A DNA stretch of 64,000 nucleotides from Phormidium tenue FACHB-1050 (GTDB lineage Bacteria; Cyanobacteriota; Cyanobacteriia; Pseudanabaenales; Pseudanabaenaceae): positions 1 to 64,000 of the forward strand of contig NZ_JACJQY010000024.1 of assembly GCF_014696925.1 (NCBI RefSeq). The letters are read 5' to 3'. Shown piece by piece: positions 1-8,101 of this stretch (positions are counted from its first letter, which is position 1; the number at the start of each line of letters is the position of its first letter). Made by a program: the position numbers and the translations under genes. The notes beneath the pieces are model-generated. The model did not search any database and was not told the origin of the DNA. It saw only the letters and a program-made list of their open reading frames with translations.

Positions 1-37
1 CCAGATGGTCTATGTCTTGTACGTCTATCTCTGGCAT
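1..37 (-). CDS. Possible transposase N-terminus, cut by the window edge
   Basis: The minus strand has an ATG at 37 and stays open for the 12 codons left in the window (MPEIDVQDIDHL). From memory, cyanobacterial DUF4277 transposases (IS1634/IS4-like) often begin with a similar stretch ending in DIDHL, so I read this as the first codons of an insertion-sequence transposase. Twelve residues are too few to prove it. If it is right, the end of the IS should lie within the next 150 bases, which contain no other gene. It would support the view that the block to its right is accessory DNA. Confidence 0.35.
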   Translation of the reverse strand, partial: MPEIDVQDIDHL

Positions 38-199
38 TTGGCTATTTTGATTGCTCTTTATTAAAAATACCTTATTTCAAATTTAACCTGCTGAATCTAG
101 GATATATTCCAATTCCAAATTATTAAAGTTCACTTTCCCGCACCTACAGATAACTTTTACCCCTTGTCCTATAGATCAAGTTACCCATTTTTCGGAGAT

Positions 200-781
200 T
201 TAAACCTCTCCAAAATATTCCAAAATATTAAGAATTCTCGTTTTTAGATTGATCACATCTCGCGCATTACAAAACACATTAGTCTTGAGACGGCGATCGC
301 TACATAGCCCAATCACTAAAACATTAATATGCTCAATATATGCAGCATTAAGAGCAGCCTTGCCCACCTCATACACAAGCGGGATACCTGGTTGAATGAT
401 GGCGAGTTTTTGAAAAAATTGATTGGTACTAGCAAAACAACGATCTATGTATTGACTTAGCAAATTAAAATCCACATCGGTCTTGCCTTGAATATCGCCG
501 AGGGTGTAGGCAATCATGTCAATTGGGGTGCGATCGCTAATAAAAGGGCTAGCCGATTCTTGCCAAACCTGCTCGGCAGCATCCAAAACATGATTCTGCA
601 CAAACAGTCTTGTTTGAAAGTCCATTGGTTCGGCAGGATCTAAGCCAAGCTGGGCAAAAACTTGGCTGGTCGTAGTGCGGACAAAGGGGATATTTAGGTG
701 CGAGGATATCGCGATCGCTAATGTTGTTTTGCCAGTCCGATGTGCGCCACAGAGTCCCAGATTGCCTTCAAGTTTAAACAT
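200..781 (-). CDS. P-loop NTPase (AAA/kinase-like, unknown substrate)
   Basis: This is a 193-residue soluble protein. A Walker A motif, GAHRTGKT, covers residues 12-19, so it binds a nucleotide triphosphate. Downstream are helical segments, and a DRTPIDMIAYTLGD stretch near residues 83-96 looks like a lid or Walker-B/substrate region of small deoxynucleoside-kinase-like or AAA_28-type ATPases often found in phage and accessory regions. The start codon lies inside the 3' end of the Uma2 gene (8-nt overlap), so the two are probably translationally coupled. I do not know the substrate. It could be a nucleotide kinase or a small regulatory ATPase. Confidence 0.7.
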   Translation of the reverse strand: MFKLEGNLGLCGAHRTGKTTLAIAISSHLNIPFVRTTTSQVFAQLGLDPAEPMDFQTRLFVQNHVLDAAEQVWQESASPFISDRTPIDMIAYTLGDIQGKTDVDFNLLSQYIDRCFASTNQFFQKLAIIQPGIPLVYEVGKAALNAAYIEHINVLVIGLCSDRRLKTNVFCNARDVINLKTRILNILEYFGEV

Positions 782-1637
782 CGTCTGGATCGATACCTAA
801 AGCTCGTAAACGCTCAGCAAGACGATTAGCACGTAGGCTTTCCTGCTTAGCACGTAGACTTTCTTGCTCAGCGCGTAGGCTTTCTTGCTCAGCGCGTAGA
901 CTTTCCTGCTCAGCACGTAGGCTTTCTTGCTCAGCACGTAGACTTTCTTGTTCAGCGCGTTGCTGTTGTGTTTCCGCACGTCTACGCTCTTGGGCGGTGC
1001 GTTGCTGTTCTTGCCAGACTTGGATTTCTGATTGCTGCAAACGTTGGCTTAGTTCCACAGGCGACAAAAATCTCTGACCGTCGGGACGCGAGATAATTAA
1101 ATCCTGTCCCATTGCCCAATCAAATCTAATTCCTAACAATGGACTGACCCAATTCAGCATTGATGGAATTTGGACGAGGCGATCGCCAACTCGCTGCCAG
1201 CCTTCTAAGATCAAATCATCAGGATCGTAAATGTAATATTCCTGAACCCCATAGGTTTGATAAAAGTCAAACTTATCTTCAAGGGAATCTTGCCCACGCC
1301 GATCTTTATTACTGGGTGACAGGATCTCAAAAACTACTTGTGGCGCAATATTATCCTCTAGCCATTGTTTATAAGAGCCTCTGCGACCTTTGGGACGACC
1401 TAGCGCCACCATCACATCAGGTGCAACTCGTTTTTGAGTACGGCGCACAGGATACCAAAGTAAATCTCCCGCTACAAATACATTTGGGTCTTCGGCATAC
1501 ATGATCTCTAGATTTTCTTTGATGATCACAATCCAGCGATATTGTTCGGTATTGTCAGCCATAGGATTGCCGTCACTGTCAGGATAATCGATCTCTGGAG
1601 CGATCTCTTCTTCAGATGTTAGAGGTTGCAGAGTCAT
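774..1637 (-). CDS. Uma2-family putative restriction endonuclease with coiled-coil tail
   Basis: This is a Uma2 (DUF820) protein with a PD-(D/E)XK nuclease fold, a family much expanded in cyanobacteria and of unproven function. The signature pieces are APDV at about residue 72, VVFEILSPSNKD at about 101-112 and EYYIYDPD at about 133-140. The C-terminal third is a charged coiled coil of AEQESLR heptads. I chose the ATG at 1637 (287 aa) because a TGAGGG Shine-Dalgarno lies about 8 nt ahead of it. A longer frame to 1724 would read through the hairpin that follows the GH19 gene. It overlaps the downstream P-loop gene by 8 nt. Confidence 0.85.
   Translation of the reverse strand: MTLQPLTSEEEIAPEIDYPDSDGNPMADNTEQYRWIVIIKENLEIMYAEDPNVFVAGDLLWYPVRRTQKRVAPDVMVALGRPKGRRGSYKQWLEDNIAPQVVFEILSPSNKDRRGQDSLEDKFDFYQTYGVQEYYIYDPDDLILEGWQRVGDRLVQIPSMLNWVSPLLGIRFDWAMGQDLIISRPDGQRFLSPVELSQRLQQSEIQVWQEQQRTAQERRRAETQQQRAEQESLRAEQESLRAEQESLRAEQESLRAEQESLRAKQESLRANRLAERLRALGIDPDDV
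828..953 (-). repeat. Six tandem 21-bp repeats inside the Uma2 gene
   Basis: Six head-to-tail 21-bp units, about 90% alike, encode the heptad AEQESLR. Units alternate between two versions (GTAGGCTTTC and GTAGACTTTC), which suggests that a 42-bp pair was duplicated. Being an exact multiple of seven codons, copy-number change would lengthen the coiled coil without a frameshift. Confidence 0.9.
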
Positions 1638-1687
1638 GGATTTACCCTCACCGAAACCTGTGCATGATTTATCCATTAAAACATAAT

Positions 1688-1732
1688 CGCTAAACATGAA
1701 AGACGATGTTTTGTCGCCTTTCATGTTTAGCG
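1688..1732. terminator. Hairpin downstream of the GH19 gene
   Basis: Fifteen-base arms (CGCTAAACATGAAAG and its complement) face each other across about 15 nt and touch the GH19 stop codon. It can end minus-strand transcription from the GH19 gene. No long T-run follows, so it may instead be an mRNA 3'-end stabiliser. Confidence 0.5.
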
Positions 1733-2998
1733 TTAAGCACCCAATACCCGCTTAGCTCTGGCTAAATAGGACTGACGATCAGCTAAGCCATTTGTGCCGC
1801 CGTTGATGATACGGGTAATAGTAAGGACATCATCGCGATCAGCATGTCCATTAAGTTTCCGAGTATCCCAAAACCAGCCTGCACTGAGACAGGCTAGATC
1901 GAAATCTCCTAAACGCTGAGGATTGTTGATCAAATCCACGCCCAAGGCTCGACCACAATCAAGATAGTTGGCTCTTCCAGTAACTTGGATCAAGCCACGC
2001 CCCTTAAACCTCACACCGTCACCAGCCTGAGTATTACCAAGATCCCTCCTTCCTTCATAGGCTGCACCAGAGGCATATTCCTCGTTAGTGTTAAATCCAT
2101 CGCTTTCATGACCCAATTGAGCGAGGAAATGCGCTTTACGCAGGGGTGTCGTGATTGCATAACGCTGCATTGTGTTATTCAAGTGGGGCAGGAGCTTCTC
2201 AAGGCGATCGCGTCGGGAATAGGGGGCGATCGCACTCAGTTGTTCTTGAGTAATCAACCCAGAAGCTTTAGTTAGATTGGTCTCAGTAGTTCGGGGATAT
2301 AAGCCCTCATATGGCTCTTGATCGAGACGACGTGGAGGCAGATTATTGAGAATCCGAATCGTGCTATCAACTAGTACATCCTTGGGGTTGAAATCATCTT
2401 TAAGTCCAGTAATCAATTGATCTAAGCGCCGCGCTGCTAATTTGCGGTGCTCAGTCAGATTTGGCGCTTGGTAAAGCCCTTCATAGGGCTTTCGTAAGAT
2501 AGGGCGCAAAGTTAAGCCACTCATCACCCTGATTAAGTCATCAATTCGACCATCAGCACTATTATGTTTTGGATCGGTGATCTGACCGATCGCTGCTACT
2601 AAGGTCTGAGCCGCTTGTTTGCGCCATGTTGATAAATCCGCCGCAGGGAAAAGTCCCGCATAGGGCGATCGCCCTGTCGGACGTGCGGGTAAATTACGTA
2701 AAAAACGGATCAAATCATCGATCGCCCCATCAAAAACGCTACCTTCAACATCGGGAATCTTGGGCACGGAAGCCTGAAGAGTTAATGCCGCCCGACTGCG
2801 CCATGTTGGTAAATCGGCCGCAGGAAGAATACCTGCATAGGGCTGACGAGTTTCTGGACGTGCGGGTAAGTTGTTTAAAACGCGCACTAGATCGTCTACC
2901 AGTCCATCTTTTTCATTGATCGTACTGCCAACAATTTTGGGAACCAGAAATCCAAGGGTTGCGGCTGCTTGCGATCGCCAAATCTCAACTTGTTTCAT
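1733..2998 (-). CDS. GH19 chitinase/endolysin with four N-terminal repeats
   Basis: This 421-residue protein ends in a glycoside hydrolase family 19 domain (about residues 245-421) of the phage-lysozyme type, which cleaves chitin or peptidoglycan glycan strands. HFLAQLGHES (catalytic Glu 298), a second acidic cluster at 307-315 and GRGLIQVTGRANY are visible. Residues 7-236 hold four repeats of about 59 aa, each with a W/H-R-(x)-AA-(x)-TL start, a DDLIR core, LPARP and PY-(A/E)-GL(Y/F). I do not recognise the repeat; it may bind cell wall. There is no signal peptide, so release would need lysis or a non-Sec route. The membrane protein gene lies 37 nt upstream. Confidence 0.85.
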   Translation of the reverse strand: MKQVEIWRSQAAATLGFLVPKIVGSTINEKDGLVDDLVRVLNNLPARPETRQPYAGILPAADLPTWRSRAALTLQASVPKIPDVEGSVFDGAIDDLIRFLRNLPARPTGRSPYAGLFPAADLSTWRKQAAQTLVAAIGQITDPKHNSADGRIDDLIRVMSGLTLRPILRKPYEGLYQAPNLTEHRKLAARRLDQLITGLKDDFNPKDVLVDSTIRILNNLPPRRLDQEPYEGLYPRTTETNLTKASGLITQEQLSAIAPYSRRDRLEKLLPHLNNTMQRYAITTPLRKAHFLAQLGHESDGFNTNEEYASGAAYEGRRDLGNTQAGDGVRFKGRGLIQVTGRANYLDCGRALGVDLINNPQRLGDFDLACLSAGWFWDTRKLNGHADRDDVLTITRIINGGTNGLADRQSYLARAKRVLGA

Positions 2999-3035
2999 TG
3001 CCTTGATCGGGTAATTTCCACTTTGCGTAACACCA

Positions 3036-3977
3036 TCATCTTATGAAACGCCCAAAAATCAATTTAACGAAGAAAGGATAACGGAAAAAGATTTTGCCTA
3101 ATCCACTGACAATCCATTGGCGTAAACTAATGATCGCCACAGGCAAATATGGCTCTACTAAAGACTCAAGGGTAACGATGAAGCTATTTGCCCTTGCCTC
3201 GATAGGTATAGCAACTCTGATCGTAATCCAACAAAAAATTAAAATGATAACTACCGCGATCGCCACCAGTTGAAAAACTTTACTTTCTAGAAGACCGAGT
3301 AAATTTGTGAAAAATTTCTGGCTAGATTTTGGTAGCGATGGCAAGGTCAGATTGAGTTTGGAATAAATCCACCAAATCATTAAGACCACAATCGGAGCAG
3401 CGCTCGCCATCGCCCAGCATTGATTAGATAAATAAGCAGTTAAATCGGCTGAGAAACTAAATCTTTTCCCCAGATTTTGCAACGGATCACACCATGTGAT
3501 TGTTGTTGTAAAAGATACAGTGGCGATCGCAAATGGACGTAATTTTTGCTCAACATAATCAGTGATCGCAGTTAAAAATTGCCGCGAAATTTGACTAACC
3601 ACAAAACTATGGGTCATTAAAATGCGATCAGCGCGAGGATGATACAAGATCTCTTCACAAACCTTTTGACTAAGATCGCCATCTATATGTATCAAAGTCC
3701 GCAATATGAGTGAATCTGTCTCTGTCGTAGACAAATTACCCAAACTACCAATTTTATCTGTGTAATAAGTCCAAATGGCGATCGCCCCTTGTCGTTTTGC
3801 TGCCATGCCCACACTAGAGGCTAATACTTTTAGTAAGTCCCGACTATTAACTCTATAAATAATCTCATTAGCCTTAGCTAAACCCTTTGTATCCAGATAA
3901 ATCTGGTCAATAACAGTGGGATTTAGCCACAAACTAATTTCGTCATCAATAACAGCCAACCAATCAGGCATAGCCAC
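3036..3977 (-). CDS. Unknown membrane protein, DGD-motif paralogue C
   Basis: I do not recognise this 313-residue protein. The N-terminal 185 residues look soluble and helical; two clear membrane segments follow at about 190-207 and 234-256, and a hydrophobic stretch near the C-terminus may make a third. The soluble part contains LRTLIHIDGDLSQKV (DGD at 99-101) and a histidine 22 residues later (H123). The same spacing occurs in the gene at 4989-5432, and a related motif occurs in the gene at 4100-4948, so the three look like divergent relatives. This one would be the membrane-anchored member. The cluster order and shared strand suggest they act together. Confidence 0.6.
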   Translation of the reverse strand: MAMPDWLAVIDDEISLWLNPTVIDQIYLDTKGLAKANEIIYRVNSRDLLKVLASSVGMAAKRQGAIAIWTYYTDKIGSLGNLSTTETDSLILRTLIHIDGDLSQKVCEEILYHPRADRILMTHSFVVSQISRQFLTAITDYVEQKLRPFAIATVSFTTTITWCDPLQNLGKRFSFSADLTAYLSNQCWAMASAAPIVVLMIWWIYSKLNLTLPSLPKSSQKFFTNLLGLLESKVFQLVAIAVVIILIFCWITIRVAIPIEARANSFIVTLESLVEPYLPVAIISLRQWIVSGLGKIFFRYPFFVKLIFGRFIR

Positions 3978-4099
3978 CTTAACTATAAATTATCTGAATT
4001 TATAAAGCTTCGTCTCATGGGGACGTAACTTTATAAATTTGAGTTTGGAATTAATTATGTTTATCTACTTACTTAACGGCGCAAAGCGTTGCCACATGA

Positions 4100-4948
4100 T
4101 TATTTTGGTCGAAATTGCATCAAGTCTTTGACCAGACTGACGCAAGTTAGGATCAATCCTGACCATTGTTTCTCCGCATTTTCGACCGCTTGATGGTGCA
4201 AATCAAAAACCAACTTTGCCATCTTTGGATCAATTTTGCTTCTAGCTGGTACAAATAAATCATCCAAAAATCGATTGGTCAAATCACCATCAAGTTGAAA
4301 CCTAGTCTGAGCATAGACACGTTCACCATTCAAAATTGATTGCTCAAATTCCCATAACTTGCGGAAGTAACGAATCATTGGCGCATCAGGAATTATTCTT
4401 CCTTCGGCATCCTTAGCAATATCTAATTGCAATACCTTGTCCGCTAGTTCCTCATAACAAGCTTGTTCAATCTCAAATTGTTCCTTTTGCCTAGGATCAG
4501 TCAAATTTTGACGATTGTTAAAAGATCGCTCTGCTCGTTTATAAATTTCTAAATCACGGTTATATCGATCAAGTTCAGTCTGAGAAGCTGCCGATCCTTG
4601 CTTTTGCAGTTCCTTACTACGGTCAAGGAGAGATCTTCTGATGTCTTGCAGCCCCTCCTCTGTTTTGTACATGATGTTTTCAAGCAGATCAGAGTAAAAC
4701 TGTCTTGCATCAAATCTGGTGATTGGAATGTGGCTGACAATCATGGTGTTGACTTCCAACACCGTAATTTCTTCTAAAACATCTTTGATCGTTTCTCGAA
4801 ATTTATTAAGGGTAGTACTTTCACCAGCACCATCTTTCTTTGTCGGTGTTGCAGGCTCATTATTGTTAGCAAGTTTTACGCGCCCAGATTTGATCCGAGT
4901 CGGTTCATTTTCGGCATTAACTTTGTTGTTTGTAGCCAGATCTTGCAT
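4100..4948 (-). CDS. Unknown coiled-coil protein, DGD-motif paralogue B
   Basis: This is a 282-residue soluble protein of no family I recognise. Residues 1-45 are polar and probably disordered. Residues 48-70 (KFRETIKDVLEEITVLEVNT) resemble residues 27-46 of the next upstream gene product. Residues 85-180 are strongly charged helix, likely coiled coil. Residues 213-252 carry QTRFQLDGDLTNRF (DGD 220-222) and a His pair at 251-252, like its two neighbours. It reads as the neighbour domain split by a long coiled-coil insertion. The upstream gene ends 40 nt before its start, so the two are probably co-transcribed. Confidence 0.6.
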   Translation of the reverse strand: MQDLATNNKVNAENEPTRIKSGRVKLANNNEPATPTKKDGAGESTTLNKFRETIKDVLEEITVLEVNTMIVSHIPITRFDARQFYSDLLENIMYKTEEGLQDIRRSLLDRSKELQKQGSAASQTELDRYNRDLEIYKRAERSFNNRQNLTDPRQKEQFEIEQACYEELADKVLQLDIAKDAEGRIIPDAPMIRYFRKLWEFEQSILNGERVYAQTRFQLDGDLTNRFLDDLFVPARSKIDPKMAKLVFDLHHQAVENAEKQWSGLILTCVSLVKDLMQFRPK

Positions 4949-4988
4949 ACAGATTCCCTTAGCGACAGGTCGAATAAATTAGACAGGA

Positions 4989-5432
4989 CTAGACTCGACT
5001 GAGAAAGCGATCGCTGCTACTGAAATCAACCGCATCTTCTGTCTCTGGCTCACTTTCTCCATTTAACAAACCTGTTACCTTTTGTCCAATATCGACTAGA
5101 GTTTTGAGATTATTGGCGATCGTCTCTGCACCCTTCTCCACTTGAATCTCATGGAAGCCACGTAGCTCTGCATAGGGAGAACCCTGCAAAAAGTCTGCTC
5201 CCAACTCATTTTCAATATCACCATCAATCAGATTAATCGTTGTTTTTAAGCGATTACCTGCTCTATGGGTCATATCACCTTCATGGGCTACCCAAGTCAC
5301 AATTTCTAACTGTACAAGGTCAGAGAATATCTCTACCAAAGCATCACCGAAGTTTTTGGTTTCTTTGAGCTTACTTTGAAAACGTACTGACGCTGTGGCT
5401 GTAACGGATACCGAAGAACTTGCATACGTCAT
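4989..5432 (-). CDS. Unknown small protein, DGD-motif paralogue A
   Basis: This 147-residue protein appears to be the minimal form of the domain shared by three adjacent genes. It has an amphipathic helix with a LEIVTWVAHE end (42-51), then TTINLIDGDIENEL (DGD at 70-72), a His at 94 and a helical C-terminal half, then an acidic tail. There are no cysteines, signal peptide or membrane segment, so it is cytosolic. It is first in the likely three-gene run 5432 to 3036. Its function is unknown. Confidence 0.6.
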   Translation of the reverse strand: MTYASSSVSVTATASVRFQSKLKETKNFGDALVEIFSDLVQLEIVTWVAHEGDMTHRAGNRLKTTINLIDGDIENELGADFLQGSPYAELRGFHEIQVEKGAETIANNLKTLVDIGQKVTGLLNGESEPETEDAVDFSSSDRFLSRV

Positions 5433-5632
5433 AACTAATACCTATAAGAATTTGAATGATTTCTGAGTCAAGGCAAATGGCTAGCTAAAATATTAATCAC
5501 TTAAACAATAAACTTTATTCACAATAAAGTATTTTATAAATCAATTTTTATAAATATCTTATAAATTAGTTTGAGCCAAAGTAACTTAAGCCACTTGAAT
5601 TTAATATTCATTAAACAGGCATTAAAGCAAGT

Positions 5633-5896
5633 TTAATGATAATCAGATAGCTCTATTAATTCCATTGGGACAAAGCTCTCTTGTGGTAGCAAAATCAGTT
5701 GGGAGTAAATAAGTTTGCCAGTCATATCTATGCGATTGATCGCTATGCCCATCGGACGTGGCAGTTGTGCTGCATAGGAATCAGCATAGTAGCGATAAAT
5801 CTGCTTCGCAGCTCTGATAATCATGGGATCGACTTTTTTAGCTACAGGTTCTGACTGTCGCTCTGGATATTCGAGGCGTTGGGCGGCATATGACAC
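5633..5896 (-). CDS. Hypothetical protein (87 aa)
   Basis: This is a small soluble protein I do not recognise. It has a basic N-terminus, a helix with KQIYRYYADSYAAQL at about 31-45, then a strand-rich end containing RIDMTGKLIYSQLILLP. It lies between two other unknown genes on the same strand, with about 200 nt of AT-rich DNA before the DGD cluster and 155 nt after the next gene. Codon use looks like that of its neighbours. Its conservation cannot be judged from the sequence alone. Confidence 0.5.
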   Translation of the reverse strand: MSYAAQRLEYPERQSEPVAKKVDPMIIRAAKQIYRYYADSYAAQLPRPMGIAINRIDMTGKLIYSQLILLPQESFVPMELIELSDYH

Positions 5897-6051
5897 AATG
5901 TAAACCCCTTAAATTTGACTGTTCTTTTGCCTTATAAAAAGCTGCATCAGGACTTTAGCTGACTTTGTTTTTTTTAGCAAGATTTGAGCTTAGGATTATA
6001 CATGAGTTGATATTTTTTGGGTTGCTATATGAGCAAAAATTAGTAAAAAAT

Positions 6052-6444
6052 TTAATTGCCTTCAGCACTAGCTAATTTGAGTCGAAATAACTTGCTGTAA
6101 AAAATTTGTGGAAAATCGACATAGCCTTTGTCGCGAATATTGGAGACAACATCAATTAAATAGCCAACAAATTCTGAATTTTCTAATGTCATTTCATAGC
6201 TCATGTCAGCATCACCCTCAAAGGTTAAGCGACATAAAGCCAGATCCGAGGGCAAGTTTGCCACGCGCCATACTGCCATAAAAGAAACCGCTGGACTTCC
6301 TTCGATATGCCGTTCACCCGTGATTTCGCCTTGTTTGTATAGGGAAATAGCATAGGGGAGAGCTTGACGCTTGTTTGGCTCTCGGTAATAGGGCATGTAG
6401 ATGGAAACTTCTTGTGGAGCAGCAGCTTTAAGTTCGATCGCCAT
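6052..6444 (-). CDS. Hypothetical protein (130 aa)
   Basis: This 130-residue soluble protein has alternating strands and short helices and no motif I can name. It begins MAIELKAAAPQEVSIYMPYY and has an acidic middle (FEGDADMSYEMTLEN at about 75-89). The length, clean start and lack of overlapping alternatives make it a credible gene. It is the most upstream member of the minus-strand run of unknowns (6444 to 3036), but a 155-nt gap separates it from the next gene, so it may have its own promoter. Confidence 0.55.
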   Translation of the reverse strand: MAIELKAAAPQEVSIYMPYYREPNKRQALPYAISLYKQGEITGERHIEGSPAVSFMAVWRVANLPSDLALCRLTFEGDADMSYEMTLENSEFVGYLIDVVSNIRDKGYVDFPQIFYSKLFRLKLASAEGN

Positions 6445-6558
6445 AGATATTGCGTCTCTATATGTTAGGTAAAGGCGGAGATTTTTACAGAAAGATTAGC
6501 AGATTTTTTGTCTAAATTTAGAGAGAGCGCAAAGCGACCTCTCTAATTTAGTTGATAG

Positions 6559-6665
6559 TTATACCAAAACACAAAATGGCATAGCCATTTTGTGTTTTTA
6601 AAACCCTTTCTGGGTTTGGTTTTTAATTCATAAAAGTGTGACAACACTTTTGTGAATTGGTATTA
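6559..6665. repeat. Composite inverted-repeat element, copy 1 (TATACCAA family)
   Basis: About 107 bp bounded by TTATACCAA and TTGGTATTA contain three parts in order: a hairpin built on ACACAAAATGGC, an AAACCC..GGGTTT spacer, and a hairpin built on TTCATAAAAGTG. Copies in the other orientation are at 12720-12824 and 48588-48709, with single-hairpin remnants at 40923-40968, 43716-43748 and 44757-44809. It reaches into the stop codon of the ABC binding-protein gene. Confidence 0.85.
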
Positions 6666-7985
6666 AGGAGAAACGCGATCAATTACAGTGATTTTGCCGT
6701 CAGGTTGGACTTCCCAAACGTCATAGCTGCCTTTAACATCGCCATATTCATCTAGATCAACGTTGCCGCTTGCACCTTGATAGTCAATGTCTGTGCCAGC
6801 TTTGACTAGCTTGATCGCTTCACAAACATCACTGACTTCTTGCCCTGGGGCATTGGCTACTTCACGGATTTTACTCTTGATACCATCGCCAGTGCCATCT
6901 TTGGCAGCTTCAGCAGCGATCGCCACTAGAGCTGCTGCGTCATAGGAATGAGGTACAAAAGCGCCTAGATCTTGACCTGTCTTTTCTTTGAATCGCTTGG
7001 TAAATGTGTCAAGTGATTTTCCATCAGCACCAGGAACCGTACCGATCGCACCTGCCAAAATCAATTTACCTTCAGGGGTACTACCAATTAACTTAGGAAA
7101 GTCCTCGGTTTTTACACCATCGGTGAGCAAAATCTTCACATCTTTGGTTAAGCCCTGTTCAAAAGCTGCCTTAATTACCGCACCGCCAGAATCGGGATAG
7201 AGAATTGCAGCAACTGCATCAGGTTTACTACCAAATGCGCCTTTAGCCTCAGCTTCAAAAGTGGTTGCCTTAGGATCGTAGCGAGTTGGGTTGCCTTTGT
7301 TGACAATTGTGCCGCCGAGTTTTTCAAAGGCTTCGACAAAAGCTTTTTCAAAACCTACGCCATAGTCGTTGTTAATGACGAGGGTGGCAACTTTTCGCGC
7401 ACCTTTTTTATAGGCAAGATTTGCTAGAGCTAAAGCTTGATAGGTATCAGGGGGAGCGGTGCGATACCAGTAGCCATTAAATTCGCCTTTTTTCGCACGT
7501 TCGGTAAAGACGGGACTAGTACTACCTGGAGAAATCATCACGACTTTATTAGGAACAGCGATCGCTAGAGCCGCCGTAGAAACACTGCTAGCAAACGCGC
7601 CAACCACCGCACCGACGTTATCAACCTTCACCAGTTTTGTCATGGCTTCAGCACCTGCGGGTGGATCGGTGCGATCATCTTCCTTAAAGAAAGAGATGGG
7701 TTTGCCTAGTACACCGCCACATTGATTGACGGTTTCCACCAGAAAATCAATGGATTTGATCATCGGTGCGCCTATTGATGATAGGTCGCCTGTTGCAGGC
7801 AGAACTGCGCCTAAACGGAGAGTATCTTTAACGCCACCAGATCCTGAACCTGTTACGGGTGCTGTGGTATTAGCAGTGGGTTTAGAGTCTGTAACTGTAG
7901 TACTGGGCTGACAAGCCACAATCCAAATCGTTGTCACTGTTGCCAGCAAGGCTAGGCAGAGTGTAGAGAAAAACCTTTTAGTCAT
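6663..7985 (-). CDS. ABC transporter substrate-binding lipoprotein (LivK/urea type)
   Basis: This is a 440-residue periplasmic binding protein of the Leu/Ile/Val-binding (Peripla_BP_6) family. A signal peptide with lipobox IVAC (Cys 25) anchors it to the membrane. A threonine/glycine-rich linker follows, then the two-lobed binding domain with LRLGAVLPATGDLSSIG at about 56-72. These proteins feed amino acids, urea or related small molecules to Liv/Urt-type permeases. No permease or ATPase gene is adjacent, so the substrate cannot be assigned. The stop codon falls inside a repeat element, so the last residues may have been changed by that insertion. Confidence 0.88.
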   Translation of the reverse strand: MTKRFFSTLCLALLATVTTIWIVACQPSTTVTDSKPTANTTAPVTGSGSGGVKDTLRLGAVLPATGDLSSIGAPMIKSIDFLVETVNQCGGVLGKPISFFKEDDRTDPPAGAEAMTKLVKVDNVGAVVGAFASSVSTAALAIAVPNKVVMISPGSTSPVFTERAKKGEFNGYWYRTAPPDTYQALALANLAYKKGARKVATLVINNDYGVGFEKAFVEAFEKLGGTIVNKGNPTRYDPKATTFEAEAKGAFGSKPDAVAAILYPDSGGAVIKAAFEQGLTKDVKILLTDGVKTEDFPKLIGSTPEGKLILAGAIGTVPGADGKSLDTFTKRFKEKTGQDLGAFVPHSYDAAALVAIAAEAAKDGTGDGIKSKIREVANAPGQEVSDVCEAIKLVKAGTDIDYQGASGNVDLDEYGDVKGSYDVWEVQPDGKITVIDRVSP

Positions 7986-8055
7986 GGTTACGATGGACTA
8001 CGATCATATTTACAAAGTTGCTGTAATTGTATCCGTAACTGTAATTTTAAGACAG

Positions 8056-8077
8056 ACAAGGGGCTTAAGCCCCTTGT
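8056..8077. promoter_or_regulatory. Perfect 22-bp palindrome between divergent genes
   Basis: ACAAGGGGCTT is followed directly by its complement, in the 116-nt gap between the divergent binding-protein gene and rnc, ending 24 nt before the rnc start. It could be an operator or a 5'-UTR hairpin that RNase III itself could cleave. The sequence does not distinguish these. Confidence 0.45.
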
Positions 8078-8101
8078 TACTAAATCTCGTTAAAAAGTCT
8101 C

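Noticed and set aside
828-953. Short regular repeats that could suggest a CRISPR array
   Set aside because: The 21-bp units are directly adjacent with no spacers and lie in frame inside the Uma2 gene, coding heptads.
797-979. 60-codon minus-strand frame within the Uma2 repeats
   Set aside because: It is an alternative frame of the 21-bp repeats (recurring ALSKKAY units).
4719-4982. 87-codon plus-strand frame with a hydrophobic stretch
   Set aside because: It is antisense to the better supported 282-residue gene and has no Shine-Dalgarno or downstream operon.
1-6500. Prophage or tailocin
   Set aside because: A GH19 lysin-like enzyme and a P-loop protein are present, but there are no capsid, portal, tail, terminase or integrase genes.
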